Of a stretch of 64,000 bases of DNA, positions 25,666 to 34,277 are shown in pieces. Source of the DNA: an uncultured Blautia sp. (GTDB lineage Bacteria; Bacillota; Clostridia; Lachnospirales; Lachnospiraceae); assembly GCA_937900135.1 (NCBI GenBank), contig CALCDJ010000068.1, positions 1 through 64,000 on the forward strand. The letters run 5' to 3'. A program made the position numbers and the translations under genes. The stretch's first letter is position 1, and every line of letters begins with the position of its first letter. A model generated the notes under the pieces. That model did no database searches, was not told where the DNA came from, and saw nothing but the letters and a program-made list of their open reading frames with translations.

Positions 25666-26880
25666 ATGAAGTATGATTTTACGTCAGTGATTGATCGTCA
25701 TGGAAAGGATGCCATGGCTGTAGATTTGCCGGATTTTTTTTCTCCTTATCAGCGAGGAGTTGTTTTAAAGGAAGGGTTTGACCTGATTCCCATGTGGGTA
25801 GCGGATATGAATTTTGCCACAGCGCCTTCTGTGGTGGAAGCCATGGAAGAAAGACTTCACCATCCCATGTATGGTTATTTTGAGCCGAGACAGGAGTATT
25901 TTGACAGGATCATATCCTGGCAGACCAGAAGAAACGGGGTAAAAAATCTTACCAGTGAATGTATCGGATATGAGAACGGAGTCCTTGGCGGAGTAATCAG
26001 CGCCCTTCGGGTACTTTGTTCCCAGGGAGATCAGGTGCTTCTTCATTCCCCAACCTATCTGGGATTTACCAATTCTTTAAAAAACAATGGATTTGAGATT
26101 GTACACAGCCCGTTGGTACGAGATGACCAGGGTGTGTGGAGAATGGATTTTCAGGATATGGAACAGAAGATCAGGGAAAATAAAATCCATGCAGCGATTT
26201 TCTGTTCCCCACATAATCCCTCTGGCCGTGTGTGGGAAAAATGGGAAGTAGAAAAGGCAATGGAAATTTTCCGGGAACATGATGTGTTTGTGATCTCCGA
26301 TGAAATCTGGTCTGATCTTATTATGGAAGGATATCAGCATATTCCTACCCAGTCGGTGTCACCGGATGCCAGAAATCGTACCATTGCGTTGTACGCACCG
26401 TCAAAGACCTTTAACCTGGCTGGTCTGGTGGGAAGTTACCATATTATCTATAACAGTTATTTAAGAGATCGTATGGAAAAAGAATCTTCTCTTTGTCATT
26501 ATAACTCAATGAATGTTTTATCTATGTATGCCCTGATTGGCGCATACAGTGAGACAGGAGAGGAATGGCTTTCGGAATTAAAGCAGGTGCTTGGAGAAAA
26601 CATTGATTATGCGCTGGATTATATAGACGCACATTTTCCAGGCGTTCAGGTGGCAAGGCCCCAGGGAACTTATATGCTGTTTCTGGACTGTACAAAATGG
26701 TGTGAGGAACATCATGCCACTTTGGACGAGGTGTTAGATGCAGGATATGAGGTGGGCGTGCTTTGGCAGGATGGAAGAGAATTCCATGGCCCATGCTCCA
26801 TTCGTGTGAATCTGGCCCTTCCCCTTAACAGAGTGAAGGAAGCCTTTCGTCGTTTGGATCAGTATGTATTCAACAGATAA
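25666..26880 (+). CDS. PatB/MalY-type C-S lyase (PLP aminotransferase fold)
   Basis: A 404-aa fold-type I PLP enzyme. MalY/PatB signatures: PMWVADMNFATAP near the N-terminus, SPTYLGF, SPHNPSGRVW, SDEIWSDL, and the PLP lysine in APSKTFNLAG. The family splits cystathionine or cysteine to thiol/sulfide, pyruvate and ammonia. GAGGTGGA precedes ATG 25666. Forty-eight bp after the desulfurase, it may be co-transcribed and feed sulfide to the same module. Confidence 0.88.
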   Translation: MKYDFTSVIDRHGKDAMAVDLPDFFSPYQRGVVLKEGFDLIPMWVADMNFATAPSVVEAMEERLHHPMYGYFEPRQEYFDRIISWQTRRNGVKNLTSECIGYENGVLGGVISALRVLCSQGDQVLLHSPTYLGFTNSLKNNGFEIVHSPLVRDDQGVWRMDFQDMEQKIRENKIHAAIFCSPHNPSGRVWEKWEVEKAMEIFREHDVFVISDEIWSDLIMEGYQHIPTQSVSPDARNRTIALYAPSKTFNLAGLVGSYHIIYNSYLRDRMEKESSLCHYNSMNVLSMYALIGAYSETGEEWLSELKQVLGENIDYALDYIDAHFPGVQVARPQGTYMLFLDCTKWCEEHHATLDEVLDAGYEVGVLWQDGREFHGPCSIRVNLALPLNRVKEAFRRLDQYVFNR

Positions 26881-26901
26881 AGAGAGAAAACAGGAATAGA
26901 A

Positions 26902-26954
26902 AACCGGGAAGGATAAAATGCAGTTGTGCATTTTATGCCTTCCCGGTTTTTTTA
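26902..26954. terminator. Bidirectional terminator after the PatB-type gene
   Basis: Long stem (AAACCGGGAAGG with ATAAAATGCA arms) between about 26902 and 26950, followed by TTTTTTTA. The stop codon of the opposite-strand hydrolase gene lies within its right arm. Confidence 0.85.
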
Positions 26955-27781
26955 TAGTTTGAAACGGTTTTTTTGGCTACTCGCAAAAGGGTTTTGGCAG
27001 TGGAAGGGCGAAGACGGTCTGTTGCATAGTAGGAAGGTGCAGGATCTTCAAATAATGTTGCGTATATGGTACTGGCCATCAGATAGCTTCCTGCAAAGGT
27101 GGGATGGGACTGGTCGCGGCGAAGCAGCCTTACGCGAGGAACTGCTCTGCGGGCATGCATAAAGGCAAATCCTACAGGTACCACAGTTCCCTTTACCTCT
27201 GTGGCAATGCTTTCATACACAGAAGCAACTTTTTTCTGATAATCTATGGGGTTTTTGACCTGATCTTGATAAGTCTGGTAGTCCTTATGACGGATTCCAG
27301 GGGCCCATGTCATGAAAAACAGGATTTCTGCACCGGATTTTTTGATGCGGGGAGCAAGATCACGGACTGCATTTTTCAGAGAGTTTGGGTTTTCTATGGG
27401 ATTATGATGGCGATCCTGAAGGATCACGTAGTCCCATTTTTTGTTTTTTAAAAGACTGTCAATCTTCTTGCCTGTGTCGGTAGAGGGATCCGCATGCTGT
27501 TCCAGAGAAGCTCCGTGTTTGGCTACCTGTGTTACTTTTACATTTTTTCCAGCGGAACGGCAGAGTTTCTGCAGAAGTAAAGAAGATTTGTTACATAAAG
27601 TATAGCTGTTTCCAATCATTAAAATCCGTGTCTGCTTTCCGGAAAGGCTTCCATGAAGGGCAGAATTGCCAATCTGGGCTGGGTAAAAAGCGTTGAATGT
27701 GGAAGTACCGGCAAAAATTTCTGAAGTGACACAGCCAAATAGAAAAAACAGGCTGACAAATAAAGCAATGATTTTTTTCAA
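26933..27781 (-). CDS. SGNH/GDSL-type hydrolase, exported
   Basis: Secreted or lipoprotein hydrolase, 282 aa. N-terminal signal MKKIIALFVSLFFLFGC with a possible lipobox Cys17. Catalytic Ser in block I (IGNSYT, about residues 56-61), and the block V Asp/His in DQSHPTFAGSYL. Probably an esterase acting on surface polysaccharide, though peptidoglycan deacetylation is possible. ATG 27781 sits after a weak AGGAGTGAATT sequence. Its stop codon lies in the shared terminator. Confidence 0.82.
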   Translation of the reverse strand: MKKIIALFVSLFFLFGCVTSEIFAGTSTFNAFYPAQIGNSALHGSLSGKQTRILMIGNSYTLCNKSSLLLQKLCRSAGKNVKVTQVAKHGASLEQHADPSTDTGKKIDSLLKNKKWDYVILQDRHHNPIENPNSLKNAVRDLAPRIKKSGAEILFFMTWAPGIRHKDYQTYQDQVKNPIDYQKKVASVYESIATEVKGTVVPVGFAFMHARRAVPRVRLLRRDQSHPTFAGSYLMASTIYATLFEDPAPSYYATDRLRPSTAKTLLRVAKKTVSNYKKTGKA

Positions 27782-27867
27782 AAGTAATTCACTCCTAATC
27801 TTTTTTTTCCTTCCTAAGGATAAATGGTTTTGCAGGAGTAGTCAAGGTGTTGTTTTTATAAAGTTCA

Positions 27868-27896
27868 TTGGATAGGAGAAGAATCTATGGTATAAT
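27868..27896 (+). promoter_or_regulatory. Promoter of larBC
   Basis: TTGGAT, 17-bp spacer, TATAAT, 28 bp before the larB start codon. Confidence 0.65.
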
Positions 27897-27924
27897 ACGA
27901 ACATGCAAAGGAGAGGATGACACC

Positions 27925-28692
27925 ATGGAAGCAAGAGAAATACTGACACAGTTTAAGGAAAATAAGATAACTTTAGAGGAAGCGGAGCAATATTTCCGCC
28001 GGAAGCCTTTTGAAGAAATGAAATATGCGAAGCTGGATACACACAGAGAGATCCGTTCCGGATTTCCCGAAGTGATCTATTGCAGTGGAAAGGCGGACGC
28101 TCATTTTATAGAAATATTTAAGAAACTTTATGAAGAACAGGGAGAGGTCCTGGGAACAAGGGCAACACCCCATCAGTATGCCCTTGTAAAGGATCTGGTA
28201 CCAGGAGTCTGTTATGATGAGATTTCCCATATCATTAAGGCAGAGAAAAAAGAAAAAAAGAAGCAGGGCTGTATTGTTGTCTGTACTGCTGGAACAGCAG
28301 ATATTCCTGTAGCGGAAGAGGCAGCGCAAACAGCAGAATATTTTGGTTCCAGGGTAGAGCGGATCTATGATGTGGGAGTCAGTGGAATTCATCGTCTGTT
28401 GTCCTGTCTGGATCAGATTCAAAAGGCAAACTGCGTGATTGCCGTGGCAGGAATGGAAGGCGCCCTTGCCAGCGTACTGGGAGGTCTGGTGGATAAGCCG
28501 GTAATTGCTGTGCCTACCTCTGTAGGGTATGGAGCCAGTATGCATGGACTTTCTGCGCTTTTGACCATGATCAATTCCTGTGCCAATGGAATTGCGGTAG
28601 TCAATATAGACAATGGATATGGGGCTGGATACATTGGGACCCAGATCAATCGAATGGGAATACAGACAAGAGAAGAGGGGGAACAGAAATAA
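27925..28692 (+). CDS. larB: Nickel-pincer cofactor biosynthesis protein LarB
   Basis: Carboxylase/hydrolase that acts on nicotinic acid adenine dinucleotide at the first step of the (SCS)Ni pincer nucleotide pathway; 255 aa with a PurE-like C-terminal domain (CTAGTADIPVAEEA, GMEGALASVLGGL, and PTSVGYG). AAAGGAGAGG fixes ATG 27925, a better start than an upstream in-frame ATG at 27868. larC follows with no gap. No larE or larA lies in the window. Confidence 0.94.
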   Translation: MEAREILTQFKENKITLEEAEQYFRRKPFEEMKYAKLDTHREIRSGFPEVIYCSGKADAHFIEIFKKLYEEQGEVLGTRATPHQYALVKDLVPGVCYDEISHIIKAEKKEKKKQGCIVVCTAGTADIPVAEEAAQTAEYFGSRVERIYDVGVSGIHRLLSCLDQIQKANCVIAVAGMEGALASVLGGLVDKPVIAVPTSVGYGASMHGLSALLTMINSCANGIAVVNIDNGYGAGYIGTQINRMGIQTREEGEQK

Positions 28693-29982
28693 ATGGGTAA
28701 TACGTTATACTTGGAGGGAAGTTCAGGAATCAGCGGGGATATGACAGTTGCCGCCCTGCTGGATCTGGGAGCAGACCAGGAAGTGCTGAAGCAGGTGCTG
28801 TCCAGTCTTGAGATTGGAGGCTTTTCCATAAAAATCAGCCGGGTAAAAAAAGCAGGTCTGGATGTCTGCGATTTCCATGTGCTTTTGGATGAAGCTCATG
28901 AAAACCATGATCATGACATGGAGTATCTTCATGGACATGGACACACCCATACCCATTCCCATGGTCATGAAACAGAACACCTGCATATGCACCGGGGAAT
29001 TCAGGAAATTCAGGAGATTATCCAGAAAGCAGATATGTCCAGAAGAGCAAAGGAAATTGCATCCAGAATCTTTGAGATTCTGGCAGATGCAGAGGCCAAA
29101 GTACACGGAGTACCCAAAGAACAGGTGCATTTTCACGAGGTAGGAGCTGTGGATTCCATTGTGGATATCATTTCCGCGGCAGTTTGTCTGGATAATCTGG
29201 ATATTACAGAAGTAATCGTACCGGAATTGTATGAGGGAACAGGATTTATCCGGTGTCAGCATGGGCTGATTCCAGTTCCGGTTCCAGCTGTGCTGCAGAT
29301 TGTAGAGAAACATGAGCTTGTTCTTCACAGAACAGAGATCCAGGGCGAACTGGTAACCCCTACAGGCGCTGCAATTGTGGCAGCCATAAGTACGTCACGG
29401 AGTCTTCCGGCGCATTTTATCATCAAAAAGACGGGAATGGGAGCAGGCAAGCGGAACTATGACTGCCCGGGAATCCTTAGAGCTATGCTGATCGAAGAAA
29501 AAAAGGAAGAAGAGCAGGCGCCGGAAACAGACAGAATCTGTTGTCTGGAATCCAATATGGACGATTGCAGTGGAGAAGCTCTTGGCTATGTAATGGAAAA
29601 ACTTTTTCAGGCAGGAGCCAGAGATGTCCACTACTTTCCGGTTTACATGAAAAAAAATCGTCCGGCTTACCAACTGACAGTGATCTGTGATCCGGAGTAT
29701 GCCAAAGAAATGGAACAGATCATTTTTCGGGAAACAACAACCATTGGAATCCGAAGATGTGAGATGAATCGAACCATATTAAAAAGAAAGAGCCTGACAC
29801 TGGATACAGAAATCGGAAAGGCAAGAATCAAGCAATGTATGCTTCCAGATGGAGAAGTACGCAGCTATCCGGAATATCAGAGCGTTTCTGGTCTGGCAAA
29901 GGAGAGCGGCTACTCTTTTCAGGATGTTTATGATCTGGTGAAACGTACGGCCATGGAACAGACACAAAAAAGATTTTTATAA
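28693..29982 (+). CDS. larC: Nickel-pincer cofactor biosynthesis protein LarC
   Basis: Nickel insertion step of the pincer cofactor pathway, 429 aa in one uninterrupted frame, whereas Lactobacillus LarC is read as two pieces by frameshift. A His/Asp-rich loop at about residues 70-100 (HENHDHD, HGHGHTHTHSHGHE) presumably binds Ni. N-terminal GSSGISGDMTVAALLDLGA is typical. ATG follows the larB stop directly with GAGGGGG inside larB as the ribosome binding site. Confidence 0.94.
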   Translation: MGNTLYLEGSSGISGDMTVAALLDLGADQEVLKQVLSSLEIGGFSIKISRVKKAGLDVCDFHVLLDEAHENHDHDMEYLHGHGHTHTHSHGHETEHLHMHRGIQEIQEIIQKADMSRRAKEIASRIFEILADAEAKVHGVPKEQVHFHEVGAVDSIVDIISAAVCLDNLDITEVIVPELYEGTGFIRCQHGLIPVPVPAVLQIVEKHELVLHRTEIQGELVTPTGAAIVAAISTSRSLPAHFIIKKTGMGAGKRNYDCPGILRAMLIEEKKEEEQAPETDRICCLESNMDDCSGEALGYVMEKLFQAGARDVHYFPVYMKKNRPAYQLTVICDPEYAKEMEQIIFRETTTIGIRRCEMNRTILKRKSLTLDTEIGKARIKQCMLPDGEVRSYPEYQSVSGLAKESGYSFQDVYDLVKRTAMEQTQKRFL

Positions 29983-30009
29983 AATGGATTAAAAAGGTGC
30001 AATATATCC

Positions 30010-30038
30010 TTGATTTTTATATGGGAATCGTGTACTAT
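30010..30038 (+). promoter_or_regulatory. Promoter of nrdJ
   Basis: TTGATT, 17-bp spacer, TACTAT, overlapped at its -10 by the NrdR-box-like site at 30032-30047. Expected start about 30045. Confidence 0.6.
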
Positions 30039-30047
30039 ATATGGTGT
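30032..30047. promoter_or_regulatory. NrdR-box-like operator
   Basis: GTACTATATATGGTGT matches the NrdR consensus (ACACWATATATWGTGT) at the CWATATAT core and the G-TGT end. It covers the -10 region. A second, poorer match lies at 29997-30012. An nrdR gene is found at 42754. Confidence 0.55.
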
Positions 30048-30101
30048 TTGAGAATAAAAAAACAACAAGATATGACATGGAATGAAACAGGGAGGCACAG
30101 T

Positions 30102-32444
30102 ATGAATGTAAGGAAACGAAGCGGCAAGGTTGTCGCTTTTGACGGAGAATTTATCAGAAGGGCAGTAGCTCTTGCTTCTGCAGCAGCAGGGGAGTCCGGT
30201 GAAGAGCTGGCACAGAAAGTGACCGATGCTGTGGTGGAAAAGCTGAATGCGGCAGGTACAGATATCATTGATATCGAAAAAATTCAGGATACCGTGGAGG
30301 AAACTCTGTTTGAACACAGATGTTACCGCACAGCCAAGGCATATATCCTTTATCGTATTGAAAAAGAGAAGGAGCGCACCAGTGGAAGCTGGAAGGAAGG
30401 TCTGTTAAGCCGGGAATTTCTAAGTCCCTATAAGCATGCGCCCAATCCCATGGAACAACTGGGATCTTTTGTATACAGCAGAACTTATTCCAGGTTCCTT
30501 CCAAGGATTGGAAGAAGAGAATTCTGGTGGGAGACTGTGCGTCGTGCTGTGGAATATAACTGTTCTCTGGCGCCTACATCCAGAGAAGAAGCAGAAAAAC
30601 TTTATGACAATATTTATCATTTAAGACAATTCCTTTCTGGAAGAACTTTGTGGGTTGGGAATACTCCTGTGGCAGAAGATTATCCTATGGCCAATTATAA
30701 CTGTGCCTTTGAGGTGATTGATGATTTTCATGCCTACCATGATCTGTTCTACCTTTTGATGGTGGGAAGCGGTGTGGGCGTGCGTGTTTTGAAGGAGGAT
30801 GCACAAAAGCTTCCGAAAATCCGCACCGATGTAAAGATTCTGCACAAAGCCTATGATGGTCTGCCGGAAAAAGAGCGTCTGGAGTTTACAGATCTTCAGT
30901 TTACCAGAGACAGTGTGACCATTTCTGTGGGCGATTCCAAGGAGGGATGGGCGCAGGCTCTGGAACATTATTTTGATGTTCTGACTAACAGAGAATATGT
31001 AAAAATCAAAGAAATTGTGGTGATCTATGATTCCATCCGTCCAAGAGGAGAGCGGTTAAAAACCTTTGGAGGAACGGCCAGTGGTTACGAATCTATGATG
31101 ACCATGTTGGCGAAAATCCATAAGGTGATCCGCGCGGCAGGTGCGAGAGAAAACAGTACCTATGTGCGGCTGCTTCCCATTGATCTTCTGGATATTGCCA
31201 ATATCATTGGAGAAAATGTGGTTTCCGGAGGTGTGAGAAGAACCTCAGAAATCGGCCTCATTGATGCGGAGGATAAGACCTGCATTGAAGCAAAGAGCCA
31301 TTTGTACCGCCAGATTAACGGAAGATGGGAAATCGACAAGAGCATTGCTCACCGACAGATGAGCAACAACTCCATCTATTATAGAAAGAAACCGTCCAGA
31401 GAAATGCTTCATTGGCATCTGGAACAGATGCGTTATTCCGGAGAACCAGGATGGATCAATGAAGAGGCCGGAAGAAAGCGCCGTCCAAACTTTAATGGAT
31501 GCAATCCCTGTGGGGAAATCCTCCTGGACAGCCATGGTCTGTGTAATCTTACCACGGTAAATGTAATGGCTTTTGTAAAGGATGGCATTCTGGATAAAGC
31601 AGGTCTTCTGGAAGCGCAGAAGCTTTCTGCAAAAGCAGGATACCGTATGACCTGTCGGGAACTGGAGATTCACCGTTGGAATGCGGTGCAGGAGAGAGAT
31701 CGTCTTCTGGGATGTTCCCTTACAGGATGGCAGGATATGGTAAATGCCACTTCCATGTCCAGAGAAGAACAGATTTCTCTTTTGGAAAAACTCAGAAAGA
31801 CAGCCCATGAGGCGGCAGAAAAAGCAGCTTCCCGACTGGGAATGCATCCACCGCTTCTGGTTACCACCATTAAGCCAGAGGGTACCCTGTCTTTGCTTCC
31901 TACGGTTTCCAATGGAGTGCACTATTCTCATGCGCCGTATTATATTCGCAGAGTGCGTATCAGCGCCAGCGATCCTCTTTGTCGTGTATGTGAGGAACTG
32001 GAATATCCGGTTCTCCCGGAGGTGGGACAGGACCCGGAAAATCCAAGCACAAAGGTGGTGGAATTCCCGGTTAAAGCGCCAGAGGGCTGTGTAAAGGCAG
32101 ATGTCACAGCCATTCAGCAGCTGGAGAATTATCTGATGTTTATGAAGCATTATGTGGATCATAACTGTTCCATAACAGTCCATGTCCGTGATCACGAATG
32201 GGAAGAAGTAGAACAGTGGGTATGGGATCACTGGGATGAAGTGGTGGCTCTTTCCTTCTTAAGCTACGATGATAATTTCTATGAGCTTCTTCCTTATGAG
32301 GAAATTACAAAAGAAGAGTATGAGAAGAGGAAGGCGAAGATGCGCCCCTTTAATCCTTCTCTTCTGGCAAAATATGAATACGAAGAAACCGACCTGGACA
32401 TTGGAGATTCCGAGTGCGCCAGCGGCGTGTGTCCGGTAAGATAA
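30102..32444 (+). CDS. nrdJ: Adenosylcobalamin-dependent ribonucleoside-triphosphate reductase (class II)
   Basis: Makes deoxynucleoside triphosphates using coenzyme B12, independent of oxygen. 780 aa. Key cysteines in class II order: Cys201 (YNCAF), Cys470 (NPCGE, thiyl radical site) and Cys481 (GLCNL), with the redox tail Cys772-Cys777 (SECASGVC). The spacing Cys470-Cys481 equals the 408-419 pair of Lactobacillus RTPR. An N-terminal ATP-cone precedes (RKRSGKVVAFD). ATG 30102 follows GGGAGGC. No B12 riboswitch seen upstream. Confidence 0.94.
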   Translation: MNVRKRSGKVVAFDGEFIRRAVALASAAAGESGEELAQKVTDAVVEKLNAAGTDIIDIEKIQDTVEETLFEHRCYRTAKAYILYRIEKEKERTSGSWKEGLLSREFLSPYKHAPNPMEQLGSFVYSRTYSRFLPRIGRREFWWETVRRAVEYNCSLAPTSREEAEKLYDNIYHLRQFLSGRTLWVGNTPVAEDYPMANYNCAFEVIDDFHAYHDLFYLLMVGSGVGVRVLKEDAQKLPKIRTDVKILHKAYDGLPEKERLEFTDLQFTRDSVTISVGDSKEGWAQALEHYFDVLTNREYVKIKEIVVIYDSIRPRGERLKTFGGTASGYESMMTMLAKIHKVIRAAGARENSTYVRLLPIDLLDIANIIGENVVSGGVRRTSEIGLIDAEDKTCIEAKSHLYRQINGRWEIDKSIAHRQMSNNSIYYRKKPSREMLHWHLEQMRYSGEPGWINEEAGRKRRPNFNGCNPCGEILLDSHGLCNLTTVNVMAFVKDGILDKAGLLEAQKLSAKAGYRMTCRELEIHRWNAVQERDRLLGCSLTGWQDMVNATSMSREEQISLLEKLRKTAHEAAEKAASRLGMHPPLLVTTIKPEGTLSLLPTVSNGVHYSHAPYYIRRVRISASDPLCRVCEELEYPVLPEVGQDPENPSTKVVEFPVKAPEGCVKADVTAIQQLENYLMFMKHYVDHNCSITVHVRDHEWEEVEQWVWDHWDEVVALSFLSYDDNFYELLPYEEITKEEYEKRKAKMRPFNPSLLAKYEYEETDLDIGDSECASGVCPVR

Positions 32445-32448
32445 TCCA

Positions 32449-32489
32449 AAAAGAAGAAACATCTGAAGAGGGATGTTTCTTCTTTTTTT
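32449..32489 (+). terminator. Terminator of nrdJ
   Basis: Arms 32451-32463 and 32472-32484 (AAGAAGAAACATC / GATGTTTCTTCTT), followed by TTTTT. Confidence 0.88.
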
Positions 32490-32523
32490 GTGGAGAGAAC
32501 ACAAAAACTTAACAAAAAAAGTA

Positions 32524-32552
32524 TTGATTTAAAAGAAAAAAGGGATTATACT
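32524..32552 (+). promoter_or_regulatory. Promoter of the GNAT-DUF2156 pair
   Basis: TTGATT, 17-bp spacer, TATACT, about 44 bp before the GNAT start codon. Confidence 0.65.
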
Positions 32553-32596
32553 AAACATGAGTAAAATAGTAGGAATTAATTGGAGGGAGAAAAAGC

Positions 32597-33166
32597 ATGG
32601 TACGTCACATAAGAGAGACAGATATTCCTGTCCTGAAAGAACTCTGGAAGGAAGCCTTTGGAGAAGAAGGTACTTATATGGAAGATTTTTTTCAGCAGGC
32701 AGCTTCTCCGGAACGGGGATGGTGTTATGAAAAAGAGGGACAGACTGTGGCAATGCTCTTTGGACTTCCCTGTGAGTTCCTTAACAAAGAGGGAAAGCGG
32801 GAAAAAGCCTGTTACTTTTATGCGCTGGCAACCTTTCAGTCAGAACGGGGTAAGGGATTCATGGGAGAATTGATTGGTTCTGTCCTGAAGGAACTGGAAG
32901 AACAGGAGATTACCCAGGTGTTCCTTCTTCCGGCCAGAGAAAGCCTGTTTGCGTATTATGAACGTTTTGGGTTCTCCATGAGGCTTCCTTTTGAGAAATG
33001 GAAAATGGAAGAGAATACCAACAGAAATGTGTTTTTTGAAGAGCCCATAGAAGATTTATATAAAAAATGGAACAAAGAGAACCCTGGATTTCCACAGACA
33101 CAGTTCCAGGCTGCATGTGGGGGAGCCATAAGTGTGGAGAAGATTAAGGGTGCTGTTTTGGACTGA
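32597..33166 (+). CDS. GNAT-family N-acetyltransferase
   Basis: Acyl-CoA-dependent acetyltransferase, 189 aa. The acetyl-CoA binding motif is FQSERGKGFMGELI (about residues 79-92) and the C-terminal strand FAYYERFGFS is conserved. GGAGGGAG precedes ATG 32597. Substrate unknown. It is followed after 18 bp by a DUF2156 gene with which it forms an operon. Confidence 0.82.
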   Translation: MVRHIRETDIPVLKELWKEAFGEEGTYMEDFFQQAASPERGWCYEKEGQTVAMLFGLPCEFLNKEGKREKACYFYALATFQSERGKGFMGELIGSVLKELEEQEITQVFLLPARESLFAYYERFGFSMRLPFEKWKMEENTNRNVFFEEPIEDLYKKWNKENPGFPQTQFQAACGGAISVEKIKGAVLD

Positions 33167-33184
33167 AAAAGGAGACAGAAAAAG

Positions 33185-34123
33185 ATGAGATTTCAAGAGA
33201 TATCTGAAAAAAGCAGAGAAGAAATGAAAAAATATTTAGAAAAAGCCAAAAACAGAGGCTGTAATTATACGGTGGGGAACATTCTGATCTGGGGTGCAGA
33301 TCTTCCCATCACATATGGAATCGTGGCAGATGTGATTGTGTTCCGAACCCTTCTGGAAAAGGAGGTTGTCTATCATATTGCAGAATATACCGATGATTTT
33401 TCATATATAATCCAGAAACTTTCAGAGGATGCCAGAAAACTGGAGAAAAACATGGTGTTTGCCGATTTGTCCAGAGAAATGATCCAGGCTTTGGAAGAGG
33501 AATATCCAGGATTGTTCCAGGAAGAGTTTGACAGAGACGGAAGCGATTATGTCTATGAGACCGCGGCGCTGGCTTCCCTTGGAGGAAAAAAATATCACAA
33601 GAAGAAAAATCATGTCAATCGTTTTAAAAAGAATTATCAATTCACCTATGAGCCTATCACAAAAGAGAACATCAGGGAATGTATGGATATGGCAGAGGAA
33701 TGGCGGAACAGAAGAGAAATGAATTCCTCTCTGCTGGCAGAAGCAAGAGCGCTGGAACGTGCCTTTGCTTCCTATGAAGAATTTCAGTTTCAGGGAGGCC
33801 TGCTCCGGGTGGAGGGAAAGGTGATGGCCTTTACCTTTGGAGAACCGGCTACAGAAGACACTTTTGTAACTCATTTTGAGAAGGCGTTGGATGAGATTCC
33901 GGAACTATATGCAGTGATCAATCAGCAATTCGCCCAGCAGGCCCTTACTGGCTATACCTATGTGAATCGAGAAGAGGATTTGGGAGTGGAAGGACTTAGA
34001 AAAGCGAAAACCTCCTATCATCCCGTATTTCTGGTGGAAAAATATAAGGCGCGTTTCAAAGAAGGCTACAGCTGTAAGGATCTTTGCCTCTGGCACCCAG
34101 AGGTTCTCAAACAGAGCGCATGA
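33185..34123 (+). CDS. DUF2156 (MprF-like C-terminal domain) protein
   Basis: Cytoplasmic protein of 312 aa, similar to the tRNA-dependent lysyltransferase domain of MprF: YHKKKNHVNRFKKNY (about residue 140), FEKALDEIPELYAVINQQFA, YVNREEDLGVEGLRKAK at the C-terminus. It lacks the membrane flippase part of full MprF. Probably an aminoacyl-tRNA-using acyltransferase of the GNAT superfamily. GGAGACAG is the ribosome binding site. Confidence 0.85.
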   Translation: MRFQEISEKSREEMKKYLEKAKNRGCNYTVGNILIWGADLPITYGIVADVIVFRTLLEKEVVYHIAEYTDDFSYIIQKLSEDARKLEKNMVFADLSREMIQALEEEYPGLFQEEFDRDGSDYVYETAALASLGGKKYHKKKNHVNRFKKNYQFTYEPITKENIRECMDMAEEWRNRREMNSSLLAEARALERAFASYEEFQFQGGLLRVEGKVMAFTFGEPATEDTFVTHFEKALDEIPELYAVINQQFAQQALTGYTYVNREEDLGVEGLRKAKTSYHPVFLVEKYKARFKEGYSCKDLCLWHPEVLKQSA

Positions 34124-34171
34124 CAGAAAATTTCTGGCAAAAGTCTGACTTCAAAGTTGTATAGAATTGTT

Positions 34172-34200
34172 TTGACAAATAATAGAGAACAGAGTATAGT
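34172..34200 (+). promoter_or_regulatory. Strong promoter of the DUF975/CmpB gene
   Basis: TTGACA, 17-bp spacer, TATAGT. The transcript would begin near 34207 and carry the hairpin at 34225-34251. Confidence 0.8.
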
Positions 34201-34224
34201 GATAACATACTTATGATAGAAAAA

Positions 34225-34251
34225 CCCCAGATCAGAATTTTTGGTCTGGGG
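34225..34251 (+). other. 5' leader hairpin before the DUF975/CmpB gene
   Basis: Arms CCCCAGATCA and TGGTCTGGGG with a loop of 7, located 15 bp before the ribosome binding site. It is terminator-like but lacks a T tract (TTGTGATTG follows), so its role is more likely mRNA stability or translation control. Confidence 0.45.
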
Positions 34252-34277
34252 TTGTGATTGTACAAGGAGATACCATG

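Noticed and set aside
29997..30012. A second NrdR box GTGCAATATATCCTTG upstream of nrdJ
   Set aside because: Only the CAATATAT core matches, the right half is wrong, and the 35-bp spacing to the better box is not the usual helical multiple; kept as a weak note only.
30000..30101. Cobalamin riboswitch ahead of the B12-dependent reductase
   Set aside because: The 119-bp gap before nrdJ is too short, and no B12-box (GCCACTG) is present.
31245..32231. A 328-codon minus-strand frame within nrdJ
   Set aside because: Antisense to a conserved reductase with all catalytic cysteines; composition is a mirror of the codon bias of nrdJ.
34225..34251. Terminator before the DUF975/CmpB gene
   Set aside because: Good stem but no T tract, and it lies after the mapped promoter of the gene, so it is reported only as a leader hairpin.
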